NCBI RefSeq assembly: GCF_001282725.1 | Contig: NZ_LN876586.1 | Location: 127,005 to 191,004 of the forward strand | Origin: Inediibacterium massiliense | Lineage (GTDB): Bacteria; Bacillota; Clostridia; Peptostreptococcales; Thermotaleaceae | Direction: 5' to 3' | Length of the DNA stretch: 64,000 nt | Shown: piece by piece, positions 8,998 through 17,171 of the stretch | How the letters are laid out: each line of letters begins with the position of its first letter | Numbering within the stretch: position 1 is the first letter of the stretch | Program-made: the position numbers and the translations under genes | Notes under the pieces: generated by a model | The model's input: the letters and a program-made list of their open reading frames with translations, nothing else | Told to the model about the DNA's origin: nothing | Databases searched by the model: none

Positions 8998-11079
8998 ATG
9001 AAAAAGATGATAGTTTTTTGCATGGTATGTTCTTTATTATTTATGAGTGTACAGCCTATGAATGCATTTGCTCAGGAAGATGTAAAATTAGAAAAAGCTA
9101 TTCAAAAGGCAAAAGAGGTGTTTGATATCCCTCAGGAATTTACAGAATTTGAGTATGATGTTTCTTCTTCTAATAATGGAAGTGAGTGGAATATGCAATG
9201 GTATAGTAAGGATCAGAAGGAAGGAAGAATTAAAGTTTCTGTAGATGAAAGAGGAAATATTATATCTTATTATAAAAATAAGAGAAAAGAGATTAAAAAT
9301 CAACTTCCTATCTATAATAAAAATCAAGGAAAAAAAATCGCTGAGGATTTCATTAAAAAAGTAGATGAAAATCTTTTTACACAATTAATATATGAAGACA
9401 ATACAAGATCAGGGATACAAGATACATATTATTATGATTATATTAGAAAGGTGAATGAGATTCCTTTTTATGAGGATTGTGTATCTGTGGGAGTAAATAG
9501 TTATACAGGAGAGATAGAGAGCTTTTATAAAAACTGGAGCAATCATATTTCTTTTCCAAAGAGTGAAAATATTTTATCTATAGAAGATGCAAAGAAAGCT
9601 TTTAAAAAAGAATTGGGATTAGAGTTAGCTTATAGATATAAATATGAACAAGATCAGGTAAAGCCATATCTTGTATATGCTACAAAATATGAAACAGATT
9701 ATGCGATTGATGCTATTACGGGGAAAAAAATAAAAATTGCAAGTCCTATTATGTACAAATCAGCTATGGATCAAAGTGCAAATTTAGAAGCAGGGACAAG
9801 TAAAAATGAAATTTCTTTAAATCCAGAGGAATTAAAGGCTGTAAAAGAAGCTGAAAAGTTAATGTCTAAGAAAGATGTAGAACAAATTGCTAGAGATGAA
9901 GAATTATTAGGAATCACGAAAGATATGAAATTATCTTTTTCAAATATATATAAAGATTGGCCTATGAAGGATTCATTTATATGGAAATTGTCTTTTGAGA
10001 ACCCAAAAGATGAAAAACATCAGTATGTGAGTGTAGAAATAGATGCTTTTAGTGGAAAAATAAAAAGTTTTTACATTGACAATCATGAAGAAAACAAAAA
10101 ACCTGCATATGACCAAGAATATGCCAAGAAAGAAGTAGAAGAATTTTTGAAAAATTTTATAGGAGATCAGTATGCTCAAACTACCTATAAAGAAAATATA
10201 CAAGATGAAATGATCATGAAAAATGAAAAATTACCTTATTATGATTTTAGTTATGTAAGAAAAATTCATGGGGTACCCTTTGATGACAATGGTATTCATG
10301 TACGATTCAATGCCATAACTGGGAAAATCCAAAGCTTTGATATAAGGTGGTTTGATATTTCATTTAAAGCTCCAAATCAATTAGTATCTATAGATCAGCT
10401 ATATAATAAGTTATTTGAGGATATAGGATTTACTCTTAGATATAAACAAATTAGAGTAAATTCTCAACAAAATAATGAAATAAAATTGGTATATGGAATA
10501 GATGACAAAAAACCTGCTGTTTTTGATGCACATACAGGAGCAATATTGAAATACAATGGAGAACCTTATGAAGAGAAAAAGAAAATTTTATATAAAGATG
10601 TTGAGGGACATAAAGCTCAAAAGGAAATTGAAGCTTTGAAAGAATATAATATTGGTTTTAAAGAAGAAAACTTCAGACCAAATGACCAAATGACACAAAA
10701 AGATTTTTTATATCTTCTTGCACAAGCACTCAGTCCATATGGTGAATACGATGATACAAATCAAATGTATGAAGAGTTAATGAGACAAAATATAATAAAA
10801 GAAGAAGAAAAAAGACCAAATGAATTCTTAACAAAAGAAGAAAGTGTAAAATTTATCATAAGAGCTTTAAAATATGATGATATAGGAAAGATCAAAGGAA
10901 TTTACAAGTATCCTTTTACAGATGAAAAAAGTGCTAATCCAGATTTAATGGGACATATTTCTATTGCTTATGGACTAGGCATTGTAAAAGGAGAGAATGG
11001 AGTTTTTGATCCTAAAGGAAAAATTTCTAGAGGAGATGGAGCAGTAGAAATTTATAATTACTTACAAAAAAGCAGGTAA
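8998..11079 (+). CDS. Secreted YcdB/YcdC-domain protein with C-terminal SLH repeats
   Basis: This 693-residue protein has a clear signal peptide (residues 1-26, ending NAFA). Two tandem copies of the YcdB/YcdC (DUF4901/PepSY-like) domain follow at about 35-265 and 290-530. Each copy contains YYDYIRKVNEIPF or YYDFSYVRKIHGVPF and an AITGKI/DAFSGKI turn. The last 150 residues hold S-layer-homology-type segments (for example GIVKGENGVFDPKGKISRGDGA) that would anchor it to the cell wall. The duplication is old, since the copies are only moderately alike. The function of YcdB domains is not established; PepSY-like domains often inhibit or bind proteases. RBS AAAGGAGTG precedes the ATG. Confidence 0.8.
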   Translation: MKKMIVFCMVCSLLFMSVQPMNAFAQEDVKLEKAIQKAKEVFDIPQEFTEFEYDVSSSNNGSEWNMQWYSKDQKEGRIKVSVDERGNIISYYKNKRKEIKNQLPIYNKNQGKKIAEDFIKKVDENLFTQLIYEDNTRSGIQDTYYYDYIRKVNEIPFYEDCVSVGVNSYTGEIESFYKNWSNHISFPKSENILSIEDAKKAFKKELGLELAYRYKYEQDQVKPYLVYATKYETDYAIDAITGKKIKIASPIMYKSAMDQSANLEAGTSKNEISLNPEELKAVKEAEKLMSKKDVEQIARDEELLGITKDMKLSFSNIYKDWPMKDSFIWKLSFENPKDEKHQYVSVEIDAFSGKIKSFYIDNHEENKKPAYDQEYAKKEVEEFLKNFIGDQYAQTTYKENIQDEMIMKNEKLPYYDFSYVRKIHGVPFDDNGIHVRFNAITGKIQSFDIRWFDISFKAPNQLVSIDQLYNKLFEDIGFTLRYKQIRVNSQQNNEIKLVYGIDDKKPAVFDAHTGAILKYNGEPYEEKKKILYKDVEGHKAQKEIEALKEYNIGFKEENFRPNDQMTQKDFLYLLAQALSPYGEYDDTNQMYEELMRQNIIKEEEKRPNEFLTKEESVKFIIRALKYDDIGKIKGIYKYPFTDEKSANPDLMGHISIAYGLGIVKGENGVFDPKGKISRGDGAVEIYNYLQKSR

Positions 11080-11094
11080 ATCCTGCTTTTTTTA
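11071..11094 (+). terminator. Rho-independent terminator overlapping the YcdB/SLH stop codon
   Basis: AGCAGG and CCTGCT pair around TAAAT, which includes the stop codon, followed by a T7 run. Confidence 0.85.
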
Positions 11095-11148
11095 TGTGTT
11101 TGATGATATACTTATGATATAAAAATGATTTTTTAGGGAGGAGAAAAA

Positions 11149-12105
11149 ATGATAGAAGAAAAAAACATTCAAGATTTTAAAGCAGGAGATGATATTCAAA
11201 GTTTTTTTATAGTAAAAAAAATAGAAAAAAAAACCTCTTCTAATAATAAATTTTTTTTGGACTTGACTTTAGGAGATAAAACAGGAGAAATAAACGGAAA
11301 AGTTTGGGATTACAAAGAAGGGCAAGAGGAAGAATTTAAAGCAGGAAGTTTAATAAAGGTAAGAGGGAGTGTTTCAGAGTGGAAAGGAAAGCCTCAAATC
11401 AAAGCAAATAAAATACGATTAGCCAATGAAGAAGATGAAAAAAAGATTGAAGACTTTGTACAATCTGCTCCTATTTCTAGTGAGGATATGTTCGATGAAG
11501 TGTATAGCTTTGTACATAAAATAAAGGATGAAAGAATAAAAAAAATTGTAGATCATATTATTTTAGATTCTAAAGAGAAGCTTATGTATTATCCAGCAGC
11601 AAAATCACTTCATCATGCCATAAGATCTGGTCTTTTATATCATATATTGAGGATGTTAAGAACCGGAGAACGATTAAGTGAAGTATATGAAAATATAAAT
11701 AAAGATCTTTTATTTGCAGGAATTTTACTGCATGATATGCAAAAGCTTGAAGAACTTAATGCAGATTCATTAGGAATTGCAGAATATAGTACCAAAGGGC
11801 AACTTCTTGGACATATCAATATGGGAATTGATCAAATAGGAAAGGCAGGAGAAAATTTAGGCATAGATGAAGAAATTATTATGATTCTTCAACATATGGT
11901 TTTATCTCATCATTATGAACCAGAGTTTGGAAGCCCTAAAAAACCTATGATTCCAGAAGCAGAATTGCTTCATTATATTGATATGATTGATGCAAGAATG
12001 TATGATATGGAGGATCATTTAAAAAATATTGAGGCAGGGCAATTTACAGAACCTATCTGGTCCTTAGACAATAGAAGATTGTATAAACCTATTTTTTCAA
12101 AGTGA
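11149..12105 (+). CDS. yhaM: 3'-5' exoribonuclease of the YhaM family (OB fold + HD)
   Basis: This 318-residue protein has an N-terminal OB-fold nucleic-acid-binding domain (about 10-100, with FFLDLTLGDKTGEINGKVWD). An HD phosphohydrolase domain (about 150-300) carries SLHHAIRSGLLYH, the HD pair in LLHDMQKL and the distal H in HMVLSHHYEPEFGSP. This architecture is that of Bacillus YhaM/CbfI, a cytoplasmic exonuclease acting on short RNA and single-stranded DNA. AGGGAGGAG precedes the ATG. A terminator hairpin includes the stop codon. Confidence 0.88.
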   Translation: MIEEKNIQDFKAGDDIQSFFIVKKIEKKTSSNNKFFLDLTLGDKTGEINGKVWDYKEGQEEEFKAGSLIKVRGSVSEWKGKPQIKANKIRLANEEDEKKIEDFVQSAPISSEDMFDEVYSFVHKIKDERIKKIVDHIILDSKEKLMYYPAAKSLHHAIRSGLLYHILRMLRTGERLSEVYENINKDLLFAGILLHDMQKLEELNADSLGIAEYSTKGQLLGHINMGIDQIGKAGENLGIDEEIIMILQHMVLSHHYEPEFGSPKKPMIPEAELLHYIDMIDARMYDMEDHLKNIEAGQFTEPIWSLDNRRLYKPIFSK

Positions 12106-12125
12106 GTGTAAGCTCACTTTTTTTA
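12101..12125 (+). terminator. Rho-independent terminator after yhaM
   Basis: AGTGAG and CTCACT pair around TGTAAG, followed by a T7 run. The stop codon lies in the 5' arm. Confidence 0.8.
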
Positions 12126-12296
12126 TTTAGAAGAATCAATCACCATGGTAGAATGGTAGTTTGTCATAAAATCATAATAATAGCATATATGTAATATAAA
12201 ATCAAATGAATTTTACAAAAAAAGAAGGAATTTTGAATTAAAGGAAGAATTTTGTATAGGAATAAAGACCTAGAATACATAGGACTTTATTATTAA

Positions 12297-12402
12297 AACT
12301 TCATGTGGTCAATAGCAAACTTATTGAAAAATAAGGACGCAAAGCCATGGGTCTAAGGAAATTGATATTTCTATGATTGCCAGGCTACCAAAGCATGAAT
12401 GT
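12297..12402 (+). ncRNA. Cyclic di-GMP-I (GEMM-I) riboswitch
   Basis: The core shows the GEMM-I signature in order: AGCAAAC, a TTATT/AATAA stem closed by a GAAA tetraloop, GGACGCAAAGCC, GGGTCTAAGG, then GATTGCCAGGCTACC. The closing P1 stem pairs TTCATG (12300-12305) with CATGAA (12394-12399). It lies in the 390-base gap before a diguanylate cyclase gene, so the ligand of the switch is the product of the gene it leads. A possible promoter is TTGAAT (12233) with TATAGG (12255), 16-base spacer. The rest of the gap (12126-12230) shows nothing recognisable. Confidence 0.9.
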
Positions 12403-12456
12403 AGACGAATTGCCATGTTGAAAAAGGCTCCTACATCATAGGGGTCTTTCTATTTT
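12395..12456 (+). terminator. Riboswitch expression platform: terminator with competing antiterminator
   Basis: The terminator pairs AAAGGCTCCT (12423-12432) with AGGGGTCTTT (12440-12449) through two G-U pairs, then a T-rich tail. The 3' side of aptamer P1 plus following bases (12395-12404) can instead pair with CTACATCAT (12431-12439), which lies in the terminator arm and loop, with one A bulged. Ligand binding would lock P1 and free the terminator. The predicted logic is therefore OFF with c-di-GMP; this is inference from base pairing. Confidence 0.65.
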
Positions 12457-12496
12457 GTTTATAAAAAAATGAAAAACATCAAAAGGGGTGCTTTCA

Positions 12497-13732
12497 TTGA
12501 AAAATGGGGGATATGGAGATTATATGTGGAGAGGTATCGTGTATTTATCAAATGTATTGCTTTTTATGTGGAATATAAAAAATTATTTTTCTTGGGAGAG
12601 TTCTTTTTTGTATTTACTAGGAATTGCTATAGGATTTTCTTTTTTTCATTATATGAAGGATGTCAATCTTTATACATGTATTACTTTGATGATGAATATA
12701 ATAGGAATTTTAATCGTACCATACATCGAAGTTGGAAAAGCTAGTTATTTTATGTACACACTATGTATACTGATTATCTTTTTTATGATTACTCGTAGAA
12801 GAATTCAAACAGAATGTAGTACAATCGAAAGAAAGTTATTTGAAAAAACAAGATTTGATCATATTAAAGATGGAATTTTAGTATGTAGATATGAAGATTT
12901 AAAGGTAATAGAATACAATGATACCATATATTCTTTTTTGCAAAAAAAGGAATTAATAGGAAAGTGCATACATGAAATTTTTGATGAGTCTATAACGATG
13001 ACAATAACTCAAGAAAAACTAAAACATTATTTTGAGAATGCAAAGAAAGAAGTAATTTTTCAAAATAAAAAATTAGGTTCTAAATGGGTGGATTTAACGA
13101 TGAAGATATTTGATGTTTTTGATCAAAAATATTTACTGCTTTGCATATCTGATGTAAGTGCTCATAGGAAGTATAAAGAGGATGTAGAGTATCTCGCTTA
13201 TCATGATGATCTTACGAATTTACCTAATAGAAGGTATGGAAATGAAAAATTAAAAAGCATTCTTGAAAGAGCAAAAACTGAAAAAACAATGTTAGGGGTT
13301 ATGTTTATAGATCTGGATAAATTCAAATTTGCCAATGATCTTTTAGGTCATGCAGCAGGAGATGAATTATTGAAAAAAGTTGCTAAAAGAATGCAACAAA
13401 GTATAAGGAAAAATGATTTGGTAGTTCGAATAGGTGGAGATGAATTTATGGTTTTAGTAGATGGCTTTTATTTAAAAGATGAAGTGATACAGATTGCAGA
13501 TAGAATTTTAGGTACTTTTTCCAAAGCTTTTTGTATAAAGAATAGGGAAGTATTTGTAACTTGTAGTATAGGTATTTCCATTTTTCCAGACCATGGGATA
13601 AATATAGAAGAGATTCTAGAACGTGCGGATATAGCCATGTATGAAGCAAAAAATAATGGGAGAAACAACTATAAAATATATGATGAAAAAATGGATGAAA
13701 ATATTCTGATTCAAAAAACAGTCCATTTTTAA
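12497..13732 (+). CDS. Membrane diguanylate cyclase (PAS-GGDEF)
   Basis: This protein has about 411 residues. Several membrane helices occupy roughly the first 95 residues, followed by a PAS-like segment (about 110-220) and a GGDEF domain (about 235-400). The active site RIGGDEFMV is intact. Five residues upstream is RKND, the RxxD inhibitory I-site for product feedback. It should make c-di-GMP from two GTP at the membrane. The start is uncertain: UUG 12497 behind AAGGGGTG, GTG 12488, or ATG 12524 behind GGAG are all in frame. The c-di-GMP riboswitch upstream suggests a second layer of feedback. Confidence 0.9.
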   Translation: MKNGGYGDYMWRGIVYLSNVLLFMWNIKNYFSWESSFLYLLGIAIGFSFFHYMKDVNLYTCITLMMNIIGILIVPYIEVGKASYFMYTLCILIIFFMITRRRIQTECSTIERKLFEKTRFDHIKDGILVCRYEDLKVIEYNDTIYSFLQKKELIGKCIHEIFDESITMTITQEKLKHYFENAKKEVIFQNKKLGSKWVDLTMKIFDVFDQKYLLLCISDVSAHRKYKEDVEYLAYHDDLTNLPNRRYGNEKLKSILERAKTEKTMLGVMFIDLDKFKFANDLLGHAAGDELLKKVAKRMQQSIRKNDLVVRIGGDEFMVLVDGFYLKDEVIQIADRILGTFSKAFCIKNREVFVTCSIGISIFPDHGINIEEILERADIAMYEAKNNGRNNYKIYDEKMDENILIQKTVHF

Positions 13733-13771
13733 TGAGCTAAGCTTGCTAAAATATACTTTGTCAACAGTCTG

Positions 13772-13802
13772 AACAGTTCATTTTTAATGAACTGTTTTTT
13801 TA
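13772..13802 (+). terminator. Rho-independent terminator after the diguanylate cyclase
   Basis: An 11-bp stem AACAGTTCATT/AATGAACTGTT with a TTT loop and a T7 tail. A similar imperfect copy of the sequence (ACAGTCCATTTTTAATGAG) lies at the end of the coding region near 13718. Confidence 0.85.
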
Positions 13803-13959
13803 ATGTATAGGTAGAATATATGTAATAGGTAAAAATATGAAAATGGATTATATTTCTTATTAATTTATACATTTTTTTATTGATTTTGACAAATACTAAT
13901 GGTATTATGACATTATTATCAACTAATAATATTATGAGTAATAAGAAAAATTAAATTAT

Positions 13960-14124
13960 AAAATATAGGTATGAATTAAATTTTAATTCATAAAAGGGAA
14001 TTGGGTGAGACTCCTAAACTATCCCGTAGCTGTATTAGAAGAGTTTAAGTATACAATGCCACTTTTAAAAAGGGAAGGCGTACTTAAATGATGATTCTTA
14101 AGTCAGAAGACCTGCCTATATTTT
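13960..14124 (+). ncRNA. Cobalamin (B12) riboswitch
   Basis: P1 is a perfect 10-bp pair, AAAATATAGG (13960-13969) with CCTATATTTT (14115-14124). Inside are the conserved pieces in order: AAAGGGAA...GGGTGAGACTCC, TCCCGTAGCTGTA, a GCCACT element near 14058, GGGAAGGC, and the B12 box AAGTCAGAAGACCTGCC (14100-14116). It precedes cbiMNQO, the standard target. Between the previous terminator and this element (13803-13959) I see only AT-rich promoter-like DNA, including a TTGACA at about 13885. Confidence 0.93.
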
Positions 14125-14158
14125 GCACGATCAACTCTACGAGGAATAGAGAAGGTGT

Positions 14159-14241
14159 CATCATATTTAGTTTGCCAATTTTTAAAATTGTGTATGATGG
14201 ATTATGTTTACCTTTTAACAAACTTGTTAAAAGGATTTTTT
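14159..14241 (+). terminator. Expression platform and terminator of the cobalamin riboswitch
   Basis: A stem CATCATA (14159) with TATGATG (14193) encloses an inner CAATTTT/AAAATTG hairpin. It is followed by a strong terminator: CCTTTTAACAA (14211-14221) with TTGTTAAAAGG (14224-14234) and TTTTTT. This fits transcription termination when B12 is bound. Confidence 0.75.
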
Positions 14242-14297
14242 GATTGGAGCATAAAGGAATAAAAAGAAACAATACTATAAAATAAAGAGGTGATTGC

Positions 14298-15038
14298 ATG
14301 TCAAAAAAATATCAAATTTCTTTAGGAATATTTTTGGCCTTATTATTCATACCTAAAACTGTATTTGCAATGCATATTATGGAAGGGTTTTTACCTCCTG
14401 TATGGGCAATTTCATGGGGAGGATTGTGTATACCATTTGTTGTAGCAGGGTTATTTTCTATTCACAAAAAAACAAAATCCAATCCGCGTATCAAAATGCT
14501 TATTGCAATGGCAGGAGCTTTTGCTTTTGTATTGTCTGCTCTTAAAATTCCATCAGTAACAGGAAGTTGCTCTCATCCAACAGGAGTAGGCTTGGGAGCT
14601 ATACTCTTTGGACCAGCAGTTATGAGTGTTTTAGGATTGATTGTTTTGATTTTTCAAGCTTTATTACTTGCCCATGGGGGACTAACAACTCTTGGAGCAA
14701 ATACTTTTTCAATGGGTATTGTAGGACCTATTGTATCTTATGTATTATATAAGGTTTTAAAGAAAATGAATGTGTCTCAATCAATTTCTATATTTATTGC
14801 AGCTGCTGTTGGAAATTTGATGACTTATATTACTACTTCTATTCAACTTGCATTAGCTTTTCCAGATCCAACAGGAGGATTTATATTATCCTTAGGAAAG
14901 TTTATGGGTATTTTTGCTGTGACACAAATACCACTTGCTATTAGTGAAGGAATTTTAACAGTTATTGTATTTAATCTTTTGACAAATTATAATAAAGATG
15001 AATTATTAGAGCTAGATGTAATTTCTAAGGAGGCATAA
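14298..15038 (+). CDS. cbiM: Cobalt ECF transporter membrane component CbiM
   Basis: This 246-residue protein has an N-terminal signal-like helix followed by [13 protein letters not shown]. In CbiM the mature N-terminus MHI..., with its His, forms the cobalt-binding site. The family blocks [18 protein letters not shown] and [20 protein letters not shown] are intact, with about six or seven membrane helices. It is the substrate-specific subunit for Co2+ uptake. The cbiMNQO order, two-base and four-base junctions, and the B12 riboswitch all agree. No cobalamin synthesis genes follow here. Confidence 0.95.
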   Translation: MSKKYQISLGIFLALLFIPKTVFAMHIMEGFLPPVWAISWGGLCIPFVVAGLFSIHKKTKSNPRIKMLIAMAGAFAFVLSALKIPSVTGSCSHPTGVGLGAILFGPAVMSVLGLIVLIFQALLLAHGGLTTLGANTFSMGIVGPIVSYVLYKVLKKMNVSQSISIFIAAAVGNLMTYITTSIQLALAFPDPTGGFILSLGKFMGIFAVTQIPLAISEGILTVIVFNLLTNYNKDELLELDVISKEA

Positions 15039-15040
15039 AC

Positions 15041-15349
15041 ATGAAAAAAAATAAAAGTATCATGAAAAAAAATATGATATTAGGATTTCTTGTAATAGTA
15101 ATTGCTGTTACACCTCTTTTGTTTTTAAAAAATGCTTCCTTTGAAGGAGCAGATGCTCAAGCAGAAAATACCATTTCAGAGGTAGATGCTAATTATAAGC
15201 CATGGTTTTCTCCTATTTGGGAACCTCCAAGTGGAGAAATTGAAAGCTTATTGTTTTCTTTACAAGCAGCTATAGGAGCAGGATTTATAGGATATTATTT
15301 TGGATATGTCAAAGGCAAAAAAGGAAATAAGAAGAGTCAAGAACTATGA
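15041..15349 (+). CDS. cbiN: Cobalt ECF transporter accessory protein CbiN
   Basis: This 102-residue protein has two membrane helices (about 9-28 and 68-88) flanking an outward loop with YKPWFSPIWEPPSGEIESLLF, the CbiN signature. It assists CbiM in metal loading. It starts three bases after the cbiM stop and overlaps cbiQ by four bases. Length matches the family. Confidence 0.92.
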   Translation: MKKNKSIMKKNMILGFLVIVIAVTPLLFLKNASFEGADAQAENTISEVDANYKPWFSPIWEPPSGEIESLLFSLQAAIGAGFIGYYFGYVKGKKGNKKSQEL

Positions 15350-16110
15350 TTTCAATAGATAAATTAGCTTATACATCTACCCTAAGAAGAGTAAATCCAT
15401 TAGAAAAATTTATATTTGTTTTATCTACTATGATGATATGCCTTATCTGTAATCATATGATAGTTTCTATTGCTGTACTTTTTACTATGTCTTTTATGAC
15501 TGTTGTAAGAGGAAAAATAAATTTTAAATTATATTTAAAATTTATGAGTATTCCATTGGCTTTCTTAATCATTGGGATTATTAGTATTGCCTTAAACATG
15601 GGATACTCTAAAGATTTTTTGTTTAGTTTTGGAGTATTAGGATTACAATTTGGATGCACAAAAGAAAGTATAGGATTGGCTGTGAATATATTATTAAAAT
15701 CTTTTGCTTGTGTATCTGGTTTATATTTTTTATCTTTTACAACTCCTATGATTGAGCTTTTATCTGTGCTGAAGAAATTAAAGTTTCCTAGCCTTTTAAT
15801 AGAATTGATGAGTTTGATCTATAGATTTATTTTTGTTCTTTTAGAAACTGTCAATATGATTTATATTGCTCAAGACTCAAGATTAGGATATGTAGATTTT
15901 AAGTCAAGTTATTATTCTTTAGGGAAGTTAATTACTTCCTTATTTGTTACTTCATATAAGAAAGCACAAGATTTGTATATTTCTTTAGAAGCTAGAGGAT
16001 ATGATGGAGAGATTCATGTCATAGAAAATACTTATTCAATTTCTTATAAAAATTTAGGAATGATGATAGTATTTGAATTATTTTTAGTGCTTATTTATAT
16101 ATATGTATAA
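15346..16110 (+). CDS. cbiQ: Cobalt ECF transporter T component CbiQ
   Basis: This 254-residue membrane protein begins ISIDKLAYTSTLRRVNPLEKFIF. It has several N-terminal helices and the coupling motif EARGYDGE near residue 218 (ARG box of EcfT proteins that contacts the ATPase). It couples ATP hydrolysis by CbiO to transport through CbiM. The start overlaps cbiN by four bases (ATGA). Confidence 0.93.
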   Translation: MISIDKLAYTSTLRRVNPLEKFIFVLSTMMICLICNHMIVSIAVLFTMSFMTVVRGKINFKLYLKFMSIPLAFLIIGIISIALNMGYSKDFLFSFGVLGLQFGCTKESIGLAVNILLKSFACVSGLYFLSFTTPMIELLSVLKKLKFPSLLIELMSLIYRFIFVLLETVNMIYIAQDSRLGYVDFKSSYYSLGKLITSLFVTSYKKAQDLYISLEARGYDGEIHVIENTYSISYKNLGMMIVFELFLVLIYIYV

Positions 16111-16155
16111 CTATATAAGAAGATCTATATACAAGCTAATTGGGGGAATAGTCCT

Positions 16156-16998
16156 ATGAAAGAATATATTTTAAAGACGGAAAATTTAAGCTATGAATAT
16201 CCAGATGGAACAAAAGCCTTAAAGAATCTTCATTTGAAAATAGAAAAAGGTAAAAAGATAGCCATATTAGGAGTAAATGGTTCAGGCAAATCTACTTTAT
16301 TTTTAAATTTAAATGGGATTTTAAGGCCCACTAGTGGAAAAGTTGTCTATAATGGAGAAGAAGTAAAGTATGATCGAAAATCTTTACTTAACTTAAGAAA
16401 AAATATTGGAATTGTATTTCAAGATCCAGATAAACAGCTTTTTTCTGCAAGTGTATATCAAGAGGTTTCATTTGGTGCAATGAATTTAAAGCTTTCAGAG
16501 GATGAAGTTAGAAAAAGAGTAGATCATGCTTTATATAGTATAGAAATGTATGAATACAAAGATAAGGCAGTTCATTTTCTAAGCTATGGACAAAAAAAGA
16601 GAGTTTCTATAGCAGATATTCTTGTGATGAATCCAGAGATTATTATATTTGATGAACCTACCTCAAGTTTAGATCCAAGACATGCAAAGCAGATGATTGA
16701 TATATTTGATGATTTAAATCAAAGGGGTATGACCGTGATTTTATCTACTCATGATGTAGAGCTTGCATATTCTTGGTCCGATTATATTGTTGTAATGAAA
16801 AATGGAGAAATTATTAAGGAAGGTACTCCTTATGAAATTTTTTCAGATGATGAACTTATAAAAAATGCTTATCTTGAAAAGCCTATTGTTTTAGAAGTGT
16901 TTGAAGTTTTATGTAAAAATGATCAAATCAACGATCAAAAGTATATCCCTAAAAACAGAGAAGAGCTTTTAAAAATGATACAAAATAAAAAAAAATAA
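16156..16998 (+). CDS. cbiO: Cobalt ECF transporter ATP-binding protein CbiO
   Basis: This 280-residue ABC ATPase has Walker A LGVNGSGKST, Q-loop FQDPDKQLF, signature LSYGQKKRVSIAD, Walker B IIIFDEPTSSLDP and the switch His in STHDVE. The VFQDPDKQLFSASVYQEVSFG stretch is typical of ECF-type ATPases. It energises CbiMNQ. Only one CbiO is encoded, so a homodimer is expected. A strong terminator closes the operon. Confidence 0.94.
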   Translation: MKEYILKTENLSYEYPDGTKALKNLHLKIEKGKKIAILGVNGSGKSTLFLNLNGILRPTSGKVVYNGEEVKYDRKSLLNLRKNIGIVFQDPDKQLFSASVYQEVSFGAMNLKLSEDEVRKRVDHALYSIEMYEYKDKAVHFLSYGQKKRVSIADILVMNPEIIIFDEPTSSLDPRHAKQMIDIFDDLNQRGMTVILSTHDVELAYSWSDYIVVMKNGEIIKEGTPYEIFSDDELIKNAYLEKPIVLEVFEVLCKNDQINDQKYIPKNREELLKMIQNKKK

Positions 16999-17009
16999 GT
17001 TGCCCTAAA

Positions 17010-17045
17010 AATAAAATGTACTTTTACAGTACGTTTTATTTTTTT
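17010..17045 (+). terminator. Rho-independent terminator after cbiO
   Basis: A 13-bp stem AATAAAATGTACT/AGTACGTTTTATT with one G-U pair, loop TTTAC, then T7. Confidence 0.85.
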
Positions 17046-17093
17046 GCAATCTAATCCTATTTTACAGGAATGATTGTAATACCCTATAAATGA

Positions 17094-17152
17094 TTGAAAA
17101 GAGATAAGAAAAATGCTACAATTAAGGTAAACGTTTTACTTAAACGTTTACC
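17094..17152 (+). promoter_or_regulatory. rbs promoter with LacI-family operator
   Basis: TTGAAA (17094-17099) and TACAAT (17117-17122) are separated by 17 bases. Immediately downstream, GGTAAACGTTT (17126-17136) and AAACGTTTACC (17142-17152) form an 11-bp inverted repeat with spacer TACTT. Each half contains an AAACGTTT core, so there are two overlapping LacI-type sites. The operator covers the transcription start, implying repression of the operon by RbsR, the first gene product. Confidence 0.8.
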
Positions 17153-17171
17153 TCGATAAGGGAGGATAAAT

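Noticed and set aside
9088-9384. Minus-strand frame of 98 codons inside the YcdB/SLH gene
   Set aside because: Fully inside a well-supported gene, with AT-rich composition (Phe/Ile/Ser) typical of antisense shadows and no ribosome site.
12469-12744. Plus-strand 91-codon frame overlapping the diguanylate cyclase
   Set aside because: Out of frame with the membrane-PAS-GGDEF protein and rich in Tyr, Phe and Arg; shadow.
14084-14299. Minus-strand 71-codon frame before cbiM
   Set aside because: It covers the cobalamin riboswitch and its terminator, whose conserved elements explain the sequence.
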